From positions 1-59,270 of the forward strand of contig CANQSJ010000014.1 in assembly GCA_947626495.1 (NCBI GenBank): a DNA stretch of 59,270 bases, given 5' to 3'. The notes under the pieces are model-generated. The model had not been told where the DNA came from. It made no database searches and was given only the letters and a program-made list of their open reading frames with translations. Origin of the DNA: an uncultured Oscillospiraceae bacterium (GTDB taxonomy: Bacteria; Bacillota; Clostridia; Oscillospirales; Oscillospiraceae). A program made the translations under genes and the position numbers. Shown in pieces: positions 26,185-35,006 of the stretch (positions within the stretch are counted from its first letter, which is position 1; the number at the start of each line of letters is the position of its first letter).

Positions 26185-28370
26185 GGTGCTTGCTCCTCGG
26201 GGGATGTCAGACTGTAGGCGTCGGTGGAGTAGATCAGGCCGTCCGGGCCGGGGATCACGGCGAGGCGGGCGGCGGCGCCGGCGGGGGCGAAGGTGCAACT
26301 CTCGCCGTCGATGGTGCGCTCGCCGGTGACGGCGGCGCCGTTTTCGAAGTAATAGGTCATGCCGTTGCGGTCATACCAGCCGGTGTAGCCCTCCTCCGGC
26401 GGCAGAACCCGGGACAGCTCCACCACGAAGATGTCCTGGCTGAGCTGGGCCTCGCTCCGCGCCTGCACCGGGCCCTGATCCAGGGTCAGATACTGCATCA
26501 GGCTCACAACGGTGCTGGGGTACCGGTACATGAAGCGCACGTCCTCCCGGAAAAAGGCGTCGGCATACAGCCGGTCGTCGGAGGCGGCGATGCCGGTGCC
26601 GCCCCACAGGCGGATGTTGTCCGGATAGCCGTCCGCGGTGTGGAACGGGTCCAGATCCTGCTCCAGGGAGTTGGTGATGAAGGTCACGTCCGGATGGGCC
26701 AGGGCGTACTGCTCGGTGACGTGCTGGGAGAAGAATACGTCGTCCCGGGTGACCGCCTGGCCGATATAGGGCACGGCGGCGACGCACAGCCCCGCCAGCA
26801 CACACAGCCCCGCCAGACCCAGGGCCGACAGGGCGCGCACCCCGGTCCGGGCCCGGACCGGCGCGCCGTCGGGCACGGCCAGGGCCATGAGGGCCAGCGT
26901 GGTGACCGAGGGGACGGATATCGCCATGAAGCTCCGCAGGGGAAAGCGGCCCTGCCACAGCAGATAGGCGGCCAGCACCGCCGTGCCGGCCACGGCGCAC
27001 GCCGCGCACAGCGCCTCCGGCCAGGCCCTCCGGCCCCGGCCGGCCACATCCAGCAGCGCCAGCGCCAGCAGCACCGCCATGACGGCGGCGGTGGTCTCCA
27101 TGACCGCCCGGTCCTCCTCCGATATCCCCGCCAGAGCGGCGGAGAAGGAGTCCCAGCCGCCGGTGAAGCTGTCGTTGCCGGCGTCGTCCGCGTGGGCGGG
27201 CAGATAGGCCAGGGTGATGGTGCGGAAGGTGTCGGTGCTGATGCGCTCGTCCATGAAATACCAGGCCCGCAGCAGGTTGGACAGCTCCGGCGGCAGACCC
27301 GCCGTCTGCTCCAGCTGCTCGTTGGTGAGCCCGTCCAGCAGATAGTCCATGACCATGGAGCGGTAATACTCGGCCTTGTTGTAGGCCCGGTCGGTCTTAT
27401 ACTGCGCCTCGTCCATGGGCAGGGAGTAGCCGCCCACGCCCAGCACCAGACCGGCGGTCAGCACCACTGCCAGCGCCAGGGCGGCGAGGGCGCGCCGGCG
27501 GCCCTCCCGGCCGGCGAGCAGCAGCCGCAGCAGCCGATAGCCCTCCGCCAGGGCCCAGAAGCACAGCGCCACCCGGCCTGTGTCGATCCGCTGCAGATAG
27601 CTGAGCAGCAGCAGCGCCGCCGCGCCGAGATCCGCGGCGATATGGCTGGCCCGGCCGGGGAGGTCGTCCCGGCAGAGGATGAGCGCCGCGGCGGCCGCGC
27701 CCAGTACGGCGGGGGTCACGGTGAAGGACAGCTGCGCCGTGGGGGCCAGGAACAGGCCCAGGCACAGCAGCCCCTGGGGCGCGAGACAGGCGGGGAACCG
27801 CCAGCCCCGGCGGACCGCCTTCAGCAGCACACACCGGCCGATCACCGTCACACCCAGGAAGATGGCCGCCAGATGGTACCAGGCGTACCAATAGCCCCCC
27901 GGCGCAAGCCGGTAGAACAGGCTCAGAAAACCGCAGAAGAGGATGTTGGAGAAGGTGTGCTCCGCCGAGCGCAGCCCCTGGGCGGGGATGCGGCCGATGG
28001 CGCGCATGATGGCGGCGTCGTCGTTGGTCATGAAGGCGGGCACGGTGACCCGGAAGGCCCAGAGGAAAAAGAGCCCCGTGGCCAGCGCCGCCGTCAGCCA
28101 GCGGTACCGGTCCTTTTTCAGGGCGGCGTCCGCCCGGTCCAGGAGCTTTCGCCCTGCGCCGGTGAGGCCCAGGGCCAGACAGAGGACCAGCGCGGCGCCC
28201 ATCCGGGCCATCCGCCCGGGCAGGAAGACCCCCTCCGCGAAGGGCAGGAACAGATCCGCCCCCACCCGCCGGGCGACGGCGCTCTCCGCGAGAAGAAACA
28301 GGGCCGCCGCTGCCAGCAGCGCGCCCAGACCGGCGGCGATCCGGCTGTCCCGTCCGTCGGTACGGCTCAC
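26181..28370 (-). CDS. Large polytopic membrane protein, unknown (GT-C-like)
   Basis: Protein of 729 residues starting at GTG 28370, which overlaps the aminotransferase stop codon. There are about ten to twelve hydrophobic helices in residues 5-560 and a soluble extracytoplasmic C-terminal part (about 590-729). The first external loop contains TVPAFMTNDDAAIMRAIG; paired acidic residues in that loop are typical of GT-C glycosyltransferases. I do not recognise the exact family. It resembles in build, not obviously in sequence, the YfhO protein encoded upstream in the same operon. It may transfer lipid-linked sugars to the polymer outside the membrane. Confidence 0.65.
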   Translation of the reverse strand: MSRTDGRDSRIAAGLGALLAAAALFLLAESAVARRVGADLFLPFAEGVFLPGRMARMGAALVLCLALGLTGAGRKLLDRADAALKKDRYRWLTAALATGLFFLWAFRVTVPAFMTNDDAAIMRAIGRIPAQGLRSAEHTFSNILFCGFLSLFYRLAPGGYWYAWYHLAAIFLGVTVIGRCVLLKAVRRGWRFPACLAPQGLLCLGLFLAPTAQLSFTVTPAVLGAAAAALILCRDDLPGRASHIAADLGAAALLLLSYLQRIDTGRVALCFWALAEGYRLLRLLLAGREGRRRALAALALAVVLTAGLVLGVGGYSLPMDEAQYKTDRAYNKAEYYRSMVMDYLLDGLTNEQLEQTAGLPPELSNLLRAWYFMDERISTDTFRTITLAYLPAHADDAGNDSFTGGWDSFSAALAGISEEDRAVMETTAAVMAVLLALALLDVAGRGRRAWPEALCAACAVAGTAVLAAYLLWQGRFPLRSFMAISVPSVTTLALMALAVPDGAPVRARTGVRALSALGLAGLCVLAGLCVAAVPYIGQAVTRDDVFFSQHVTEQYALAHPDVTFITNSLEQDLDPFHTADGYPDNIRLWGGTGIAASDDRLYADAFFREDVRFMYRYPSTVVSLMQYLTLDQGPVQARSEAQLSQDIFVVELSRVLPPEEGYTGWYDRNGMTYYFENGAAVTGERTIDGESCTFAPAGAAARLAVIPGPDGLIYSTDAYSLTSPEEQAP

Positions 28371-29500
28371 CGCCGGCCCTCCCGGTAAAAGGCCGTGACC
28401 AGATCCACCACCTGCGCCGCCTCGCCGTCCGTGAGGCCGTAGTACATGGGCAGGCGCAGCAGCCGCTCGCTCTCGGCGGTGGTGTATTTATCCTCTCCGT
28501 GGAACCGGCCGTAGCGCAGACCCGCGGTGGCGGAGTGCAGCGGCACATAGTGGAACGCCGACCCCACGCCGTGCTCCTTGAGATAGGCGCTCAGCGCGGT
28601 GCGCTCGGCCAGATCCTTCGCCTTGATATAAAACATGTGGCCATTGTGGACGCAGCCGTCGGGGATGGTCTGCCAGTCGATGGCCCCCGCCTGACGCAGG
28701 GGCGCCAGGCCCTCCCGGTAGAGCTGCCAGGTGTGCAGCCGGGCGCTGTTGATGGTATCCGCTTGCTCCAGCTGGCTCCAGAGATAGGCCGCGTTCAGCT
28801 CGCTGGGCAGAAAGCTGGTGCCGGCCACCTCCCAGGTGTACTTGTCCACCTGGCCCCGGAGGAACCGGGCCCGGTTGGTGCCCTTCTCCCGGACCATCTC
28901 CGCCCGGGGGTCCTCCTGCCGCAGCAGGATGGCGCCGCCCTCGCCCATGGAGTAGTTTTTCGACTCATGGAAGCTGAAGCAGCCGTAATCGCCGATGGAC
29001 CCCAGGGCCCGGCCCTTGTAGGAGGCCATGACGCCCTGGGCGGCGTCCTCGATGACCTTCAGGCCGTGGCGGCGGGCGATGTCCAGGATGGTGTCCATCT
29101 CGCAGCCCACCCCGGCGTAGTGCACCGGGCAGATGACCCGGGTGCGGGCCGTGACGGCGTCCTCGATCAGCGTCTCGTCGATGTTCATGGTATCCGGGCG
29201 GATGTCCACGAACACCGGGGTGGCCCCCGCCAGCACGAAGGCGTTGGCGGTGGCGGAGAAGGTATACGACGGCAGGATCACCTCGTCCCCGGGCTTCAGG
29301 TCACAGAGGATGGCGGCCATGTCCAGGGCGCTGGAGCCGCTGGTGGTGAGAAGGACCTGGGCCGCGCCGGTGCGCTCGGTCAGCCAGGCGTGGCACTTTT
29401 TGGTGAAGGCGCCGTCGCCGCAGATCTTGTGAGAGTGGATGGCCTCCAGGACGCAGGCGTCCTCCCGGCCGGTATAGGGGGGGATGTTGAAAGGGATCAT
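28367..29500 (-). CDS. rffA: dTDP-4-amino-4,6-dideoxygalactose transaminase
   Basis: Protein of 377 residues of the DegT/DnrJ/EryC1 aminotransferase family. The start MIPFNIPPYTGRE is that of RffA/WecE. Cofactor contacts are in LLTTSGSSALDMAA and IEDAAQGVMA, and the PLP lysine is in CFSFHESKNYSMGEGG (SxHExKN, the RffA form). The enzyme converts dTDP-4-keto-6-deoxyglucose, made by RfbB encoded just upstream, to dTDP-4-amino-4,6-dideoxygalactose (Fuc4N). This gives the operon an amino sugar that an acyl transfer or ligase enzyme could modify. FdtB/VioA-type products (other 4-amino sugars) are alternatives. Confidence 0.9.
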   Translation of the reverse strand: MIPFNIPPYTGREDACVLEAIHSHKICGDGAFTKKCHAWLTERTGAAQVLLTTSGSSALDMAAILCDLKPGDEVILPSYTFSATANAFVLAGATPVFVDIRPDTMNIDETLIEDAVTARTRVICPVHYAGVGCEMDTILDIARRHGLKVIEDAAQGVMASYKGRALGSIGDYGCFSFHESKNYSMGEGGAILLRQEDPRAEMVREKGTNRARFLRGQVDKYTWEVAGTSFLPSELNAAYLWSQLEQADTINSARLHTWQLYREGLAPLRQAGAIDWQTIPDGCVHNGHMFYIKAKDLAERTALSAYLKEHGVGSAFHYVPLHSATAGLRYGRFHGEDKYTTAESERLLRLPMYYGLTDGEAAQVVDLVTAFYREGRR

Positions 29501-29521
29501 GGCGTTCCTCCGATCGGTTGC

Positions 29522-30544
29522 TCAGCGGTTTTTGTACATACGCTCGTAATAGTGGCGATATTCGCCGGAGACGATGGCCTCCCACCAGGGACGGTTGGCC
29601 AGATACCAGTCCACGGTGGCACGGATGCCGTCGGCAAAGGCCGTCTCCGGCAGCCAGCCCAGTTCGGCGTGGATCTTCCCCGGGTCGATGGCGTAGCGCA
29701 GATCGTGGCCTTTCCGGTCGGTGACATAGGTGATGAGGCTCTCCGGTTTTCCCAGCGCGCGGCAGATGAGCCGGGCGATGTCGATGTTGCGCATCTCGTT
29801 GTGGCCGCCGATGTTGTACACCTGGCCGATCCGGCCCCGGCGCAGGATCAGGTCCACGGCCCGGCAGTGGTCCGTCACATACAGCCAGTCCCGCACGTTC
29901 AGGCCCTTCCCGTAGACCGGCAGGGGCTTGTCCGCCAGGCAGTTGGCGATGAGCAGGGGGATGAACTTCTCCGGGAACTGCCAGGGGCCGTAGTTGTTGG
30001 AGCAGCGGCTGATGGTGGCGGCCAGGCCGTAGGTGCGGCAGTAGGCCTGGGTCAGCAGATCCGCCGCCGCCTTGGAGGCGGAATAGGGGCTGGAGGTGCG
30101 CAGAGGGGTCTCCTCGGTGAACAGCAGGTCCGGCCGGTCCAGGGGCAGGTCCCCGTATACCTCGTCGGTGGACACCTGGTGGAAGCGGATGTTGCCGTGG
30201 GCCAGACAGGCGTCCATCATCACCTGGGCGCCCAGGATGTTGGTCTCCAGAAAGATCTCCGGCGACTCGATGGACCGGTCCACGTGGCTCTCCGCGGCGA
30301 AATTCACCACCGCGTCGGGCTTTTCCTGCTCAAAGACGGCGTCGATGCCCGCCCGGTCCCGGATATCCTGTCTGTAAAAGACGAACCGGGGATCGGCCAG
30401 GGCCCGCTCCAGGGTGGACAGATTGCCGGCGTAGGTGAGGCTGTCCACGCACACCACCCGGTCGGAGGGGTAGCGCTCCAGCAGATAGTAGACAAAGTTG
30501 GCGCCGATGAAACCGGCGCCGCCGGTGACCAGGATGGTGCTCAT
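29522..30544 (-). CDS. rfbB: dTDP-glucose 4,6-dehydratase
   Basis: Protein of 340 residues with the extended SDR fold. Visible are the NAD site TGGAGFIGANF, the N-terminal VCVDSLTYAGNL motif, STDEVYGDL and the active-site YSASKAAAD (Tyr-x-x-x-Lys). The enzyme makes dTDP-4-keto-6-deoxyglucose from dTDP-glucose. The thymidylyltransferase RfbA that makes dTDP-glucose is not in the window. It is 22 bases upstream of rffA in the same transcript, so the pathway is directed to an amino sugar and not to rhamnose: no RfbC or RfbD is present. Confidence 0.95.
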   Translation of the reverse strand: MSTILVTGGAGFIGANFVYYLLERYPSDRVVCVDSLTYAGNLSTLERALADPRFVFYRQDIRDRAGIDAVFEQEKPDAVVNFAAESHVDRSIESPEIFLETNILGAQVMMDACLAHGNIRFHQVSTDEVYGDLPLDRPDLLFTEETPLRTSSPYSASKAAADLLTQAYCRTYGLAATISRCSNNYGPWQFPEKFIPLLIANCLADKPLPVYGKGLNVRDWLYVTDHCRAVDLILRRGRIGQVYNIGGHNEMRNIDIARLICRALGKPESLITYVTDRKGHDLRYAIDPGKIHAELGWLPETAFADGIRATVDWYLANRPWWEAIVSGEYRHYYERMYKNR

Positions 30545-30563
30545 AGTGTTCCTCTCCTTTGGA

Positions 30564-33263
30564 TCAGGGCCATATCACCGTGCCCCGGGCGATGAGCAGC
30601 CCCAGAGGGGCGACGTATACGAACAGGATGCAGGCGGCGGCCGCGGCGTAAAACAGCGCCAGCGCCGTCCGGCCCAGCCATCCGGGCAGAGGTCTGTCGG
30701 ACAGGACGCCCCGCCGCCGGAGGAGCAGCCACGACGCGCAGAGGACGGCCGCGGCCAGGGAGATGGCCAGGCCCCGCTTGGGGGCCACCCACCGGGCGGG
30801 CCGCCACAGCCGGACGGTGTTCTCCCCCTTCTCCAGGGGCACGCCGATCAGGATGTCCAGCGGGCGGAGCAGCTCCGTCTCCGCGCCGTTCACCTGGCAG
30901 CGCCACATGTTGCAGGTCATGGGCAGAAACAGCGCCATGCCCTCCTCCTCGGCGGTGACCGTCATAGTCAGTTCCGCGCCGCCGGCCTCCAGCGTCATGG
31001 CCGGGTCCCGGCGGGCGTCTTCGGCAAAGGAGGCCGCCGCGGCCTGATAGACCGCCGTCACGGCCAGATCCTCCCCCGTCAGGTCCAGAGCGGAGGAGAA
31101 GGTGACGGTGACATCCCCCGCCGGGGCCAGCCCCAGGGAGAGGAGCCCCGCGTTGAAGGCCGCGGGATAGACGGTGTTGCCCAGGTTCAGATAGGACGGC
31201 ACCGCCACCGGCTCGCCGTCCACGGCGATGTTCATGATCGCCCCGTCCGCCGCCAGATACAGGAAGGCGGGTTCCTCCAGGGAGCAGGTGAGGCTGTAGG
31301 ATCGCAGACCCTCCCCCGAGACGGAGAGCCCGGCGCAGGAGAGATTCTCGGCCACGGCCCCGTCGGAGCCGGTGAAGGCCCGGTAGAGGCAGTTGAGCCG
31401 CTGAGCCAGATCCTCACAGTCGAAATAGTCCTCCAGCGCGCCGGCGGGATACTGCAGGCCGATGACGCCGGGATAGAGGCAGTCGGAGATATACATCCCC
31501 GCCGCCGTGTCCCCGGGGCGGTAGAGGTCTTCCTCCGGCGGCAGGGCGGTGAGGGCCCGGTCCACCCCCAGCAGCATGTCGGAGAACACCGTCCCGCCCA
31601 CGTCCAGGGTGCGGAAGTAGTTCACCGTGTAGCCCAGCTGGCGGAACACCCCCAGCCGGGTGGCGGAGGCGGTGGAGTCCACGCTGGACAGAGCGCTGAC
31701 CCCGGCGATGGGGGCGTAGCCGGCGTTGAGACTGGAGTCGGCGTTCTTCACCCGGGACAGGGGGGACAGCTCCAGGTCCCGGAAATATTCGTAGAGCCCG
31801 TCCGCCGTCTCGATGTAGGACGGGTCGTATTCGTTGGTGTATGTATGGCTGTCGTCCGGGGCGATGAAGCCCAGGGCGTTCACGCCGATCTGGAGCACCA
31901 TCAGCCCCGCCATGGCCCGGGCCGCCCATGGGCCCTTCGCCCGAAGGGCCAGGGTATACAGGACCGTGAAGGCCGCCCCCGCCAGGGCGAACATCCCCAG
32001 CCAGCGGAGCAGCCCGTCCCCTCCCAGGGCGGTGAGGAACACGGAGCCATACTGCTGGTAGAGGGCCGTCAGCCTGGGCAGCAGCCAGAGCAATGTTGCC
32101 GCAAAGAAGATCGCCCTCGCCCAGTCCAGAGCCCGGGAGCGGTCTTTCACCGGCGGCAGCCCCTTTTCCAGCGCCGCGGCCGCCAGGCCGATGGCCGTGG
32201 CCGGGAGCATGTAGCCGTAGCGCATGGGGAAGAAGTTATACTGGCCGAAGTGCCAGACCGTGTCCACGTTGGTGAACACCATGGGCACGGCGAATACCGC
32301 CGCCATCCACAGGGCGAACCGCCGGGCGCCCTTTCCCGCGCCCCGCCGGGCCCGCAGCAGGACGGCGGCCGCCGGGCTCATGCCCAGCAGCATCAGCGCC
32401 GTGTGGCGGATGTTGGCCGTGTCCCACTCCAGCATGCCGGCCAGCAGCCCGGAGTCCATGTTGCTCTCGAACCGGGAGGAGGAGGCCAGCCCCGTGGAGC
32501 TGGAGATGAAAAAGCAGGCGCCGATGCCCAGGGCCGCGGCCGTGGCCAGCCCCAGCCGGAACGCCCGGTCCCCGCGCCGGTCCCGGGGCAGGAGAAACAG
32601 GATGTATCCCAGCGAGAACAGCAGGATATAGAGGGTCGCCATATAGGCGTAATACACGCTCAGGTAGAGAAAATAGACGTAGCACAGGGCATAGGGGACG
32701 CACTTTCCCTCCCGCAGCAGCCGCTCCAGACCGTACAGCAGCAGCGGAAAGGCCGCCGCCGCGCTCAGCCAGGAGAAGTTGGCGTAATACTGCAGCGCGA
32801 AGCCGCAGAAGGTATACGCCAGCGCCAGGAGGATGTTCCGCCGCCGGGGCGCCTGGGGAAAGCGCAGGGAGAGGGCCAGCGACGCGCCCAGGGAGACCAG
32901 GACCAGCTTTGCCGCCAGATACAGGCTCAGCCCCTCCAGGATGTGGTCCCGGCTCACCAGCAAAAATACCCAGCTGGCGGGACTGAGCACCGTCTTCCAG
33001 CTGGCGCTGAGGCCCTCGGCCAGCCCCGCGTACCAGGAATTCTGCATGGCGGCCCGGCCGTGGAGCACGTCCCACAGCCGGTAATAGCCGGGCACATAGA
33101 ACTGGGCGGTGTCCACGTAGGCCACGTTGTCCGTGCCGAAGGGCCAGACGCCCCGCAGGACGTATACGATCCCCAGCACCGCCAGGGTCCCGGCCGCGGA
33201 GGCCAGCGAGACGGTGAGGAGGGAGCATATTCTCTTTTTCCTGTCCCGGGTGAGCCTGGCCAT
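30564..33263 (-). CDS. YfhO-family membrane protein (GT-C-like), second copy
   Basis: Protein of 899 residues starting at 33263. Its first loop holds FGTDNVAYVDTAQFYVPGYY, the YfhO signature with acidic residues, followed by about a dozen membrane helices to residue 480. An extracytoplasmic beta-rich domain spans about 490-840 and a C-terminal helix follows. It is the first gene of the 11-gene leftward operon and directly precedes rfbB. With the copy at 12909-15485 this gives two predicted membrane glycosyltransferases of one family within 20 kb, perhaps with different acceptors. Enzymatic activity is inferred from family only. Confidence 0.88.
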   Translation of the reverse strand: MARLTRDRKKRICSLLTVSLASAAGTLAVLGIVYVLRGVWPFGTDNVAYVDTAQFYVPGYYRLWDVLHGRAAMQNSWYAGLAEGLSASWKTVLSPASWVFLLVSRDHILEGLSLYLAAKLVLVSLGASLALSLRFPQAPRRRNILLALAYTFCGFALQYYANFSWLSAAAAFPLLLYGLERLLREGKCVPYALCYVYFLYLSVYYAYMATLYILLFSLGYILFLLPRDRRGDRAFRLGLATAAALGIGACFFISSSTGLASSSRFESNMDSGLLAGMLEWDTANIRHTALMLLGMSPAAAVLLRARRGAGKGARRFALWMAAVFAVPMVFTNVDTVWHFGQYNFFPMRYGYMLPATAIGLAAAALEKGLPPVKDRSRALDWARAIFFAATLLWLLPRLTALYQQYGSVFLTALGGDGLLRWLGMFALAGAAFTVLYTLALRAKGPWAARAMAGLMVLQIGVNALGFIAPDDSHTYTNEYDPSYIETADGLYEYFRDLELSPLSRVKNADSSLNAGYAPIAGVSALSSVDSTASATRLGVFRQLGYTVNYFRTLDVGGTVFSDMLLGVDRALTALPPEEDLYRPGDTAAGMYISDCLYPGVIGLQYPAGALEDYFDCEDLAQRLNCLYRAFTGSDGAVAENLSCAGLSVSGEGLRSYSLTCSLEEPAFLYLAADGAIMNIAVDGEPVAVPSYLNLGNTVYPAAFNAGLLSLGLAPAGDVTVTFSSALDLTGEDLAVTAVYQAAAASFAEDARRDPAMTLEAGGAELTMTVTAEEEGMALFLPMTCNMWRCQVNGAETELLRPLDILIGVPLEKGENTVRLWRPARWVAPKRGLAISLAAAVLCASWLLLRRRGVLSDRPLPGWLGRTALALFYAAAAACILFVYVAPLGLLIARGTVIWP

Positions 33264-33300
33264 AAAAACCTCGCAAAGGACGAATATACACTAATATCTT

Positions 33301-33328
33301 ATTATAGCACGAAATCCCGGAAACGCAA
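33301..33328 (-). promoter_or_regulatory. Promoter of the 11-gene glycan operon
   Basis: Read leftward, TTGCGT (33323-33328), 16-base spacer, perfect TATAAT (33301-33306), 38 bases before the YfhO start. It is the only clear promoter for the genes down to 19101, whose spacings are small or negative. Confidence 0.65.
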
Positions 33329-33363
33329 CCGGGAAAGGGCTGCGCCTCCGGGATGGGAGGAGA

Positions 33364-33939
33364 TCACGCGCCGGCGAAGCGGAACACCGCCCCGGCCACG
33401 GCGCCGATGAGGATCAGAAAGGCGGGGTGGAGTTTTTTGAACTTTTGGCTCACGGCAAAGATGACCGCCGCCAGCAGCCACGCCTTCCAGTCCAGCACGG
33501 TCCAGAATTTATCCCAGCCGGTCCAGGCGTCGGTGCGCAGCAGCGCGCCGATGGCCACGGTGAGCCCGGCGGCGGCGATCAGACCGGTGGAGGCGGGGCG
33601 GATGCCGTAAAAGGCGCCGTTGACATACTTGTTGTCCCGGAACGCCCGCAGGGCGGCGGCGATGAGGAGGATGACGATGATGCTGGGGGTGACGATGCCC
33701 ACCAGGGCGCACAGACTGCCCAGCACGCCGGCGGTGGTGTAGCCGGTGTACACCGCCATGTTGATGCCGATGGGGCCGGGGGTGGACTCGCTGACCGCCA
33801 GCATATCCGCCACCTGGTGGGCGGTGAACCAGCCGGTGCGCGCGCCCATGTCGTACAGAAACGGCAGCGTGGCCAATCCGCCGCCCACGGCGAACAGCCC
33901 GGTCTTGAAAAACTCCCAGAACAGCAGCAGGTAGGTCAT
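33364..33939 (-). CDS. Chromate transporter family protein (half-length)
   Basis: Protein of 191 residues from ATG 33939, overlapping its partner by four bases. The N-terminal chromate-transporter motif is present: FKTGLFAVGGGLATLPFL, then WFTAHQVADMLAVSESTPGPIGINMAVYTGY, with about five or six membrane helices. The family imports or exports chromate in a minority of characterised cases; most bacterial members have unknown natural substrates. Half-length proteins occur in pairs that together form a functional unit. The pair with the protein at 33936-34484 follows this rule. Confidence 0.88.
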   Translation of the reverse strand: MTYLLLFWEFFKTGLFAVGGGLATLPFLYDMGARTGWFTAHQVADMLAVSESTPGPIGINMAVYTGYTTAGVLGSLCALVGIVTPSIIVILLIAAALRAFRDNKYVNGAFYGIRPASTGLIAAAGLTVAIGALLRTDAWTGWDKFWTVLDWKAWLLAAVIFAVSQKFKKLHPAFLILIGAVAGAVFRFAGA

Positions 33940-34484
33940 TTCTTGGCCGCCCCCTTCCCCAGCACCCGGGCCGCGATGCCCAGCGCCCCGGCGGCGAGCA
34001 CGAACAGCACCGGCGACAGGTCCAGGAAAAACGCCGCCAGCGCCACCGCGAGAAACACGCAGGCGGTGAGCTTGTCCACCACGGAGCTCTTGAGAAGCTT
34101 CACCACCGCGTTGAGGATCAGCACCGTCACCGCCACCCGGATGCCGGCGAAGGCGTTCTGCACCAGGGCGTAGCTGGCGAAGTTCTGTAAAAGCGCGGCG
34201 ATGATGCCGATGACGATGAAGCTGGGGGCCACCACCCCGTAGGTGGCCACGATGGCCCCGGGGGCGCCCTTCTGCTTGAAGCCGATGAAGGTGGCGGTGT
34301 TCACGGCGATGATGCCGGGGGTGCACTGGCCGATGGCGTAATAGTCCGTCAGCTCCTCGTTGGTGCACCATCCCTTGCCGTCCACCACCTCCCGCTGGAG
34401 GATGGGCAGCATGGCGTAGCCGCCGCCGAAGGTGACCGCGCCCATGCGGAAAAAAGTGGAAAACAGCTCCCAATAGATCTTCAT
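33936..34484 (-). CDS. Chromate transporter family protein (half-length), partner
   Basis: Protein of 182 residues starting at ATG 34484 behind GGAGG. Family motifs are FFRMGAVTFGGGYAMLPILQREVV, ELTDYYAIGQCTPGIIAVNTATFIG and a hydrophobic second half. It overlaps both neighbours by four bases and lies in a transcript that starts with a YbaK gene. The substrate of the paired transporter is unknown; sulphate-like anions are possible. Nothing nearby suggests chromium resistance. Confidence 0.88.
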   Translation of the reverse strand: MKIYWELFSTFFRMGAVTFGGGYAMLPILQREVVDGKGWCTNEELTDYYAIGQCTPGIIAVNTATFIGFKQKGAPGAIVATYGVVAPSFIVIGIIAALLQNFASYALVQNAFAGIRVAVTVLILNAVVKLLKSSVVDKLTACVFLAVALAAFFLDLSPVLFVLAAGALGIAARVLGKGAAKK

Positions 34485-34960
34485 GACGACGCCTCCAAAG
34501 GCTTGCACACGTCGCACCAGCCGGCGGGCCTGGCCAGATCCTCCAGCTCCGCGCAGCTCAGCTCCACGCCGGTGTGGGCGTTGCCGGCGGCGGGATAGAC
34601 CGTCTCATGGTCCCGCAGACTCACGTCCAGCCACACCGGCAGGCCCTCCGGCGCCAGGAAGGGGCACACGCCCCCGGGATAGTAGCCGGTGAGCCGGTTC
34701 ACGTCCTCTCCGGCCAGCATCCGGGCCTTGCAGCCGAAATGCTCCTTGAATTTGTGGTTGTCGATCCGGCGGCTGCCGGCGGCCACCACCAGCACGGCCC
34801 CGTCTCCCAGGTAGAAGCCCAGGGTCTTGGCGATCCGGTCCGGGTCCACCCCCAGCTGCTCCGCGGCCAGCTGGACCGTGGCGGTGGAGGCCTCAAACTC
34901 GTGGAGCCGGCCCAAAAGTCCCTTTTCTGCCAAAAGGGTCTTGACATTTTCGGTGGTCAT
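34481..34960 (-). CDS. YbaK/EbsC-family aminoacyl-tRNA deacylase
   Basis: Protein of 159 residues behind AAGGAG at seven bases. The YbaK fold is recognised from TVQLAAEQLGVDPDRIAKTLGFYLGDGAVLVV, IDNHKFKEHFG with the conserved lysine, the loop TGYYPGGVCPF and VWLDVSLRDHETVYPAAGN. Members hydrolyse mischarged Cys-tRNA(Pro) or similar errors. It is the first gene of a three-gene leftward transcript with the chromate transporter pair. No link in function is known. It is divergent from the PfkB kinase gene. Confidence 0.88.
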   Translation of the reverse strand: MTTENVKTLLAEKGLLGRLHEFEASTATVQLAAEQLGVDPDRIAKTLGFYLGDGAVLVVAAGSRRIDNHKFKEHFGCKARMLAGEDVNRLTGYYPGGVCPFLAPEGLPVWLDVSLRDHETVYPAAGNAHTGVELSCAELEDLARPAGWCDVCKPLEASS

Positions 34961-35006
34961 TGGTATTCTCCTTGCGAAAATAAAGATGCGGCGGGTAAAT
35001 CATACC

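Noticed and set aside
30498-33410. 970-codon + strand frame opposite the second YfhO gene
   Set aside because: Same reason: low-complexity shadow of a recognisable gene in another frame.
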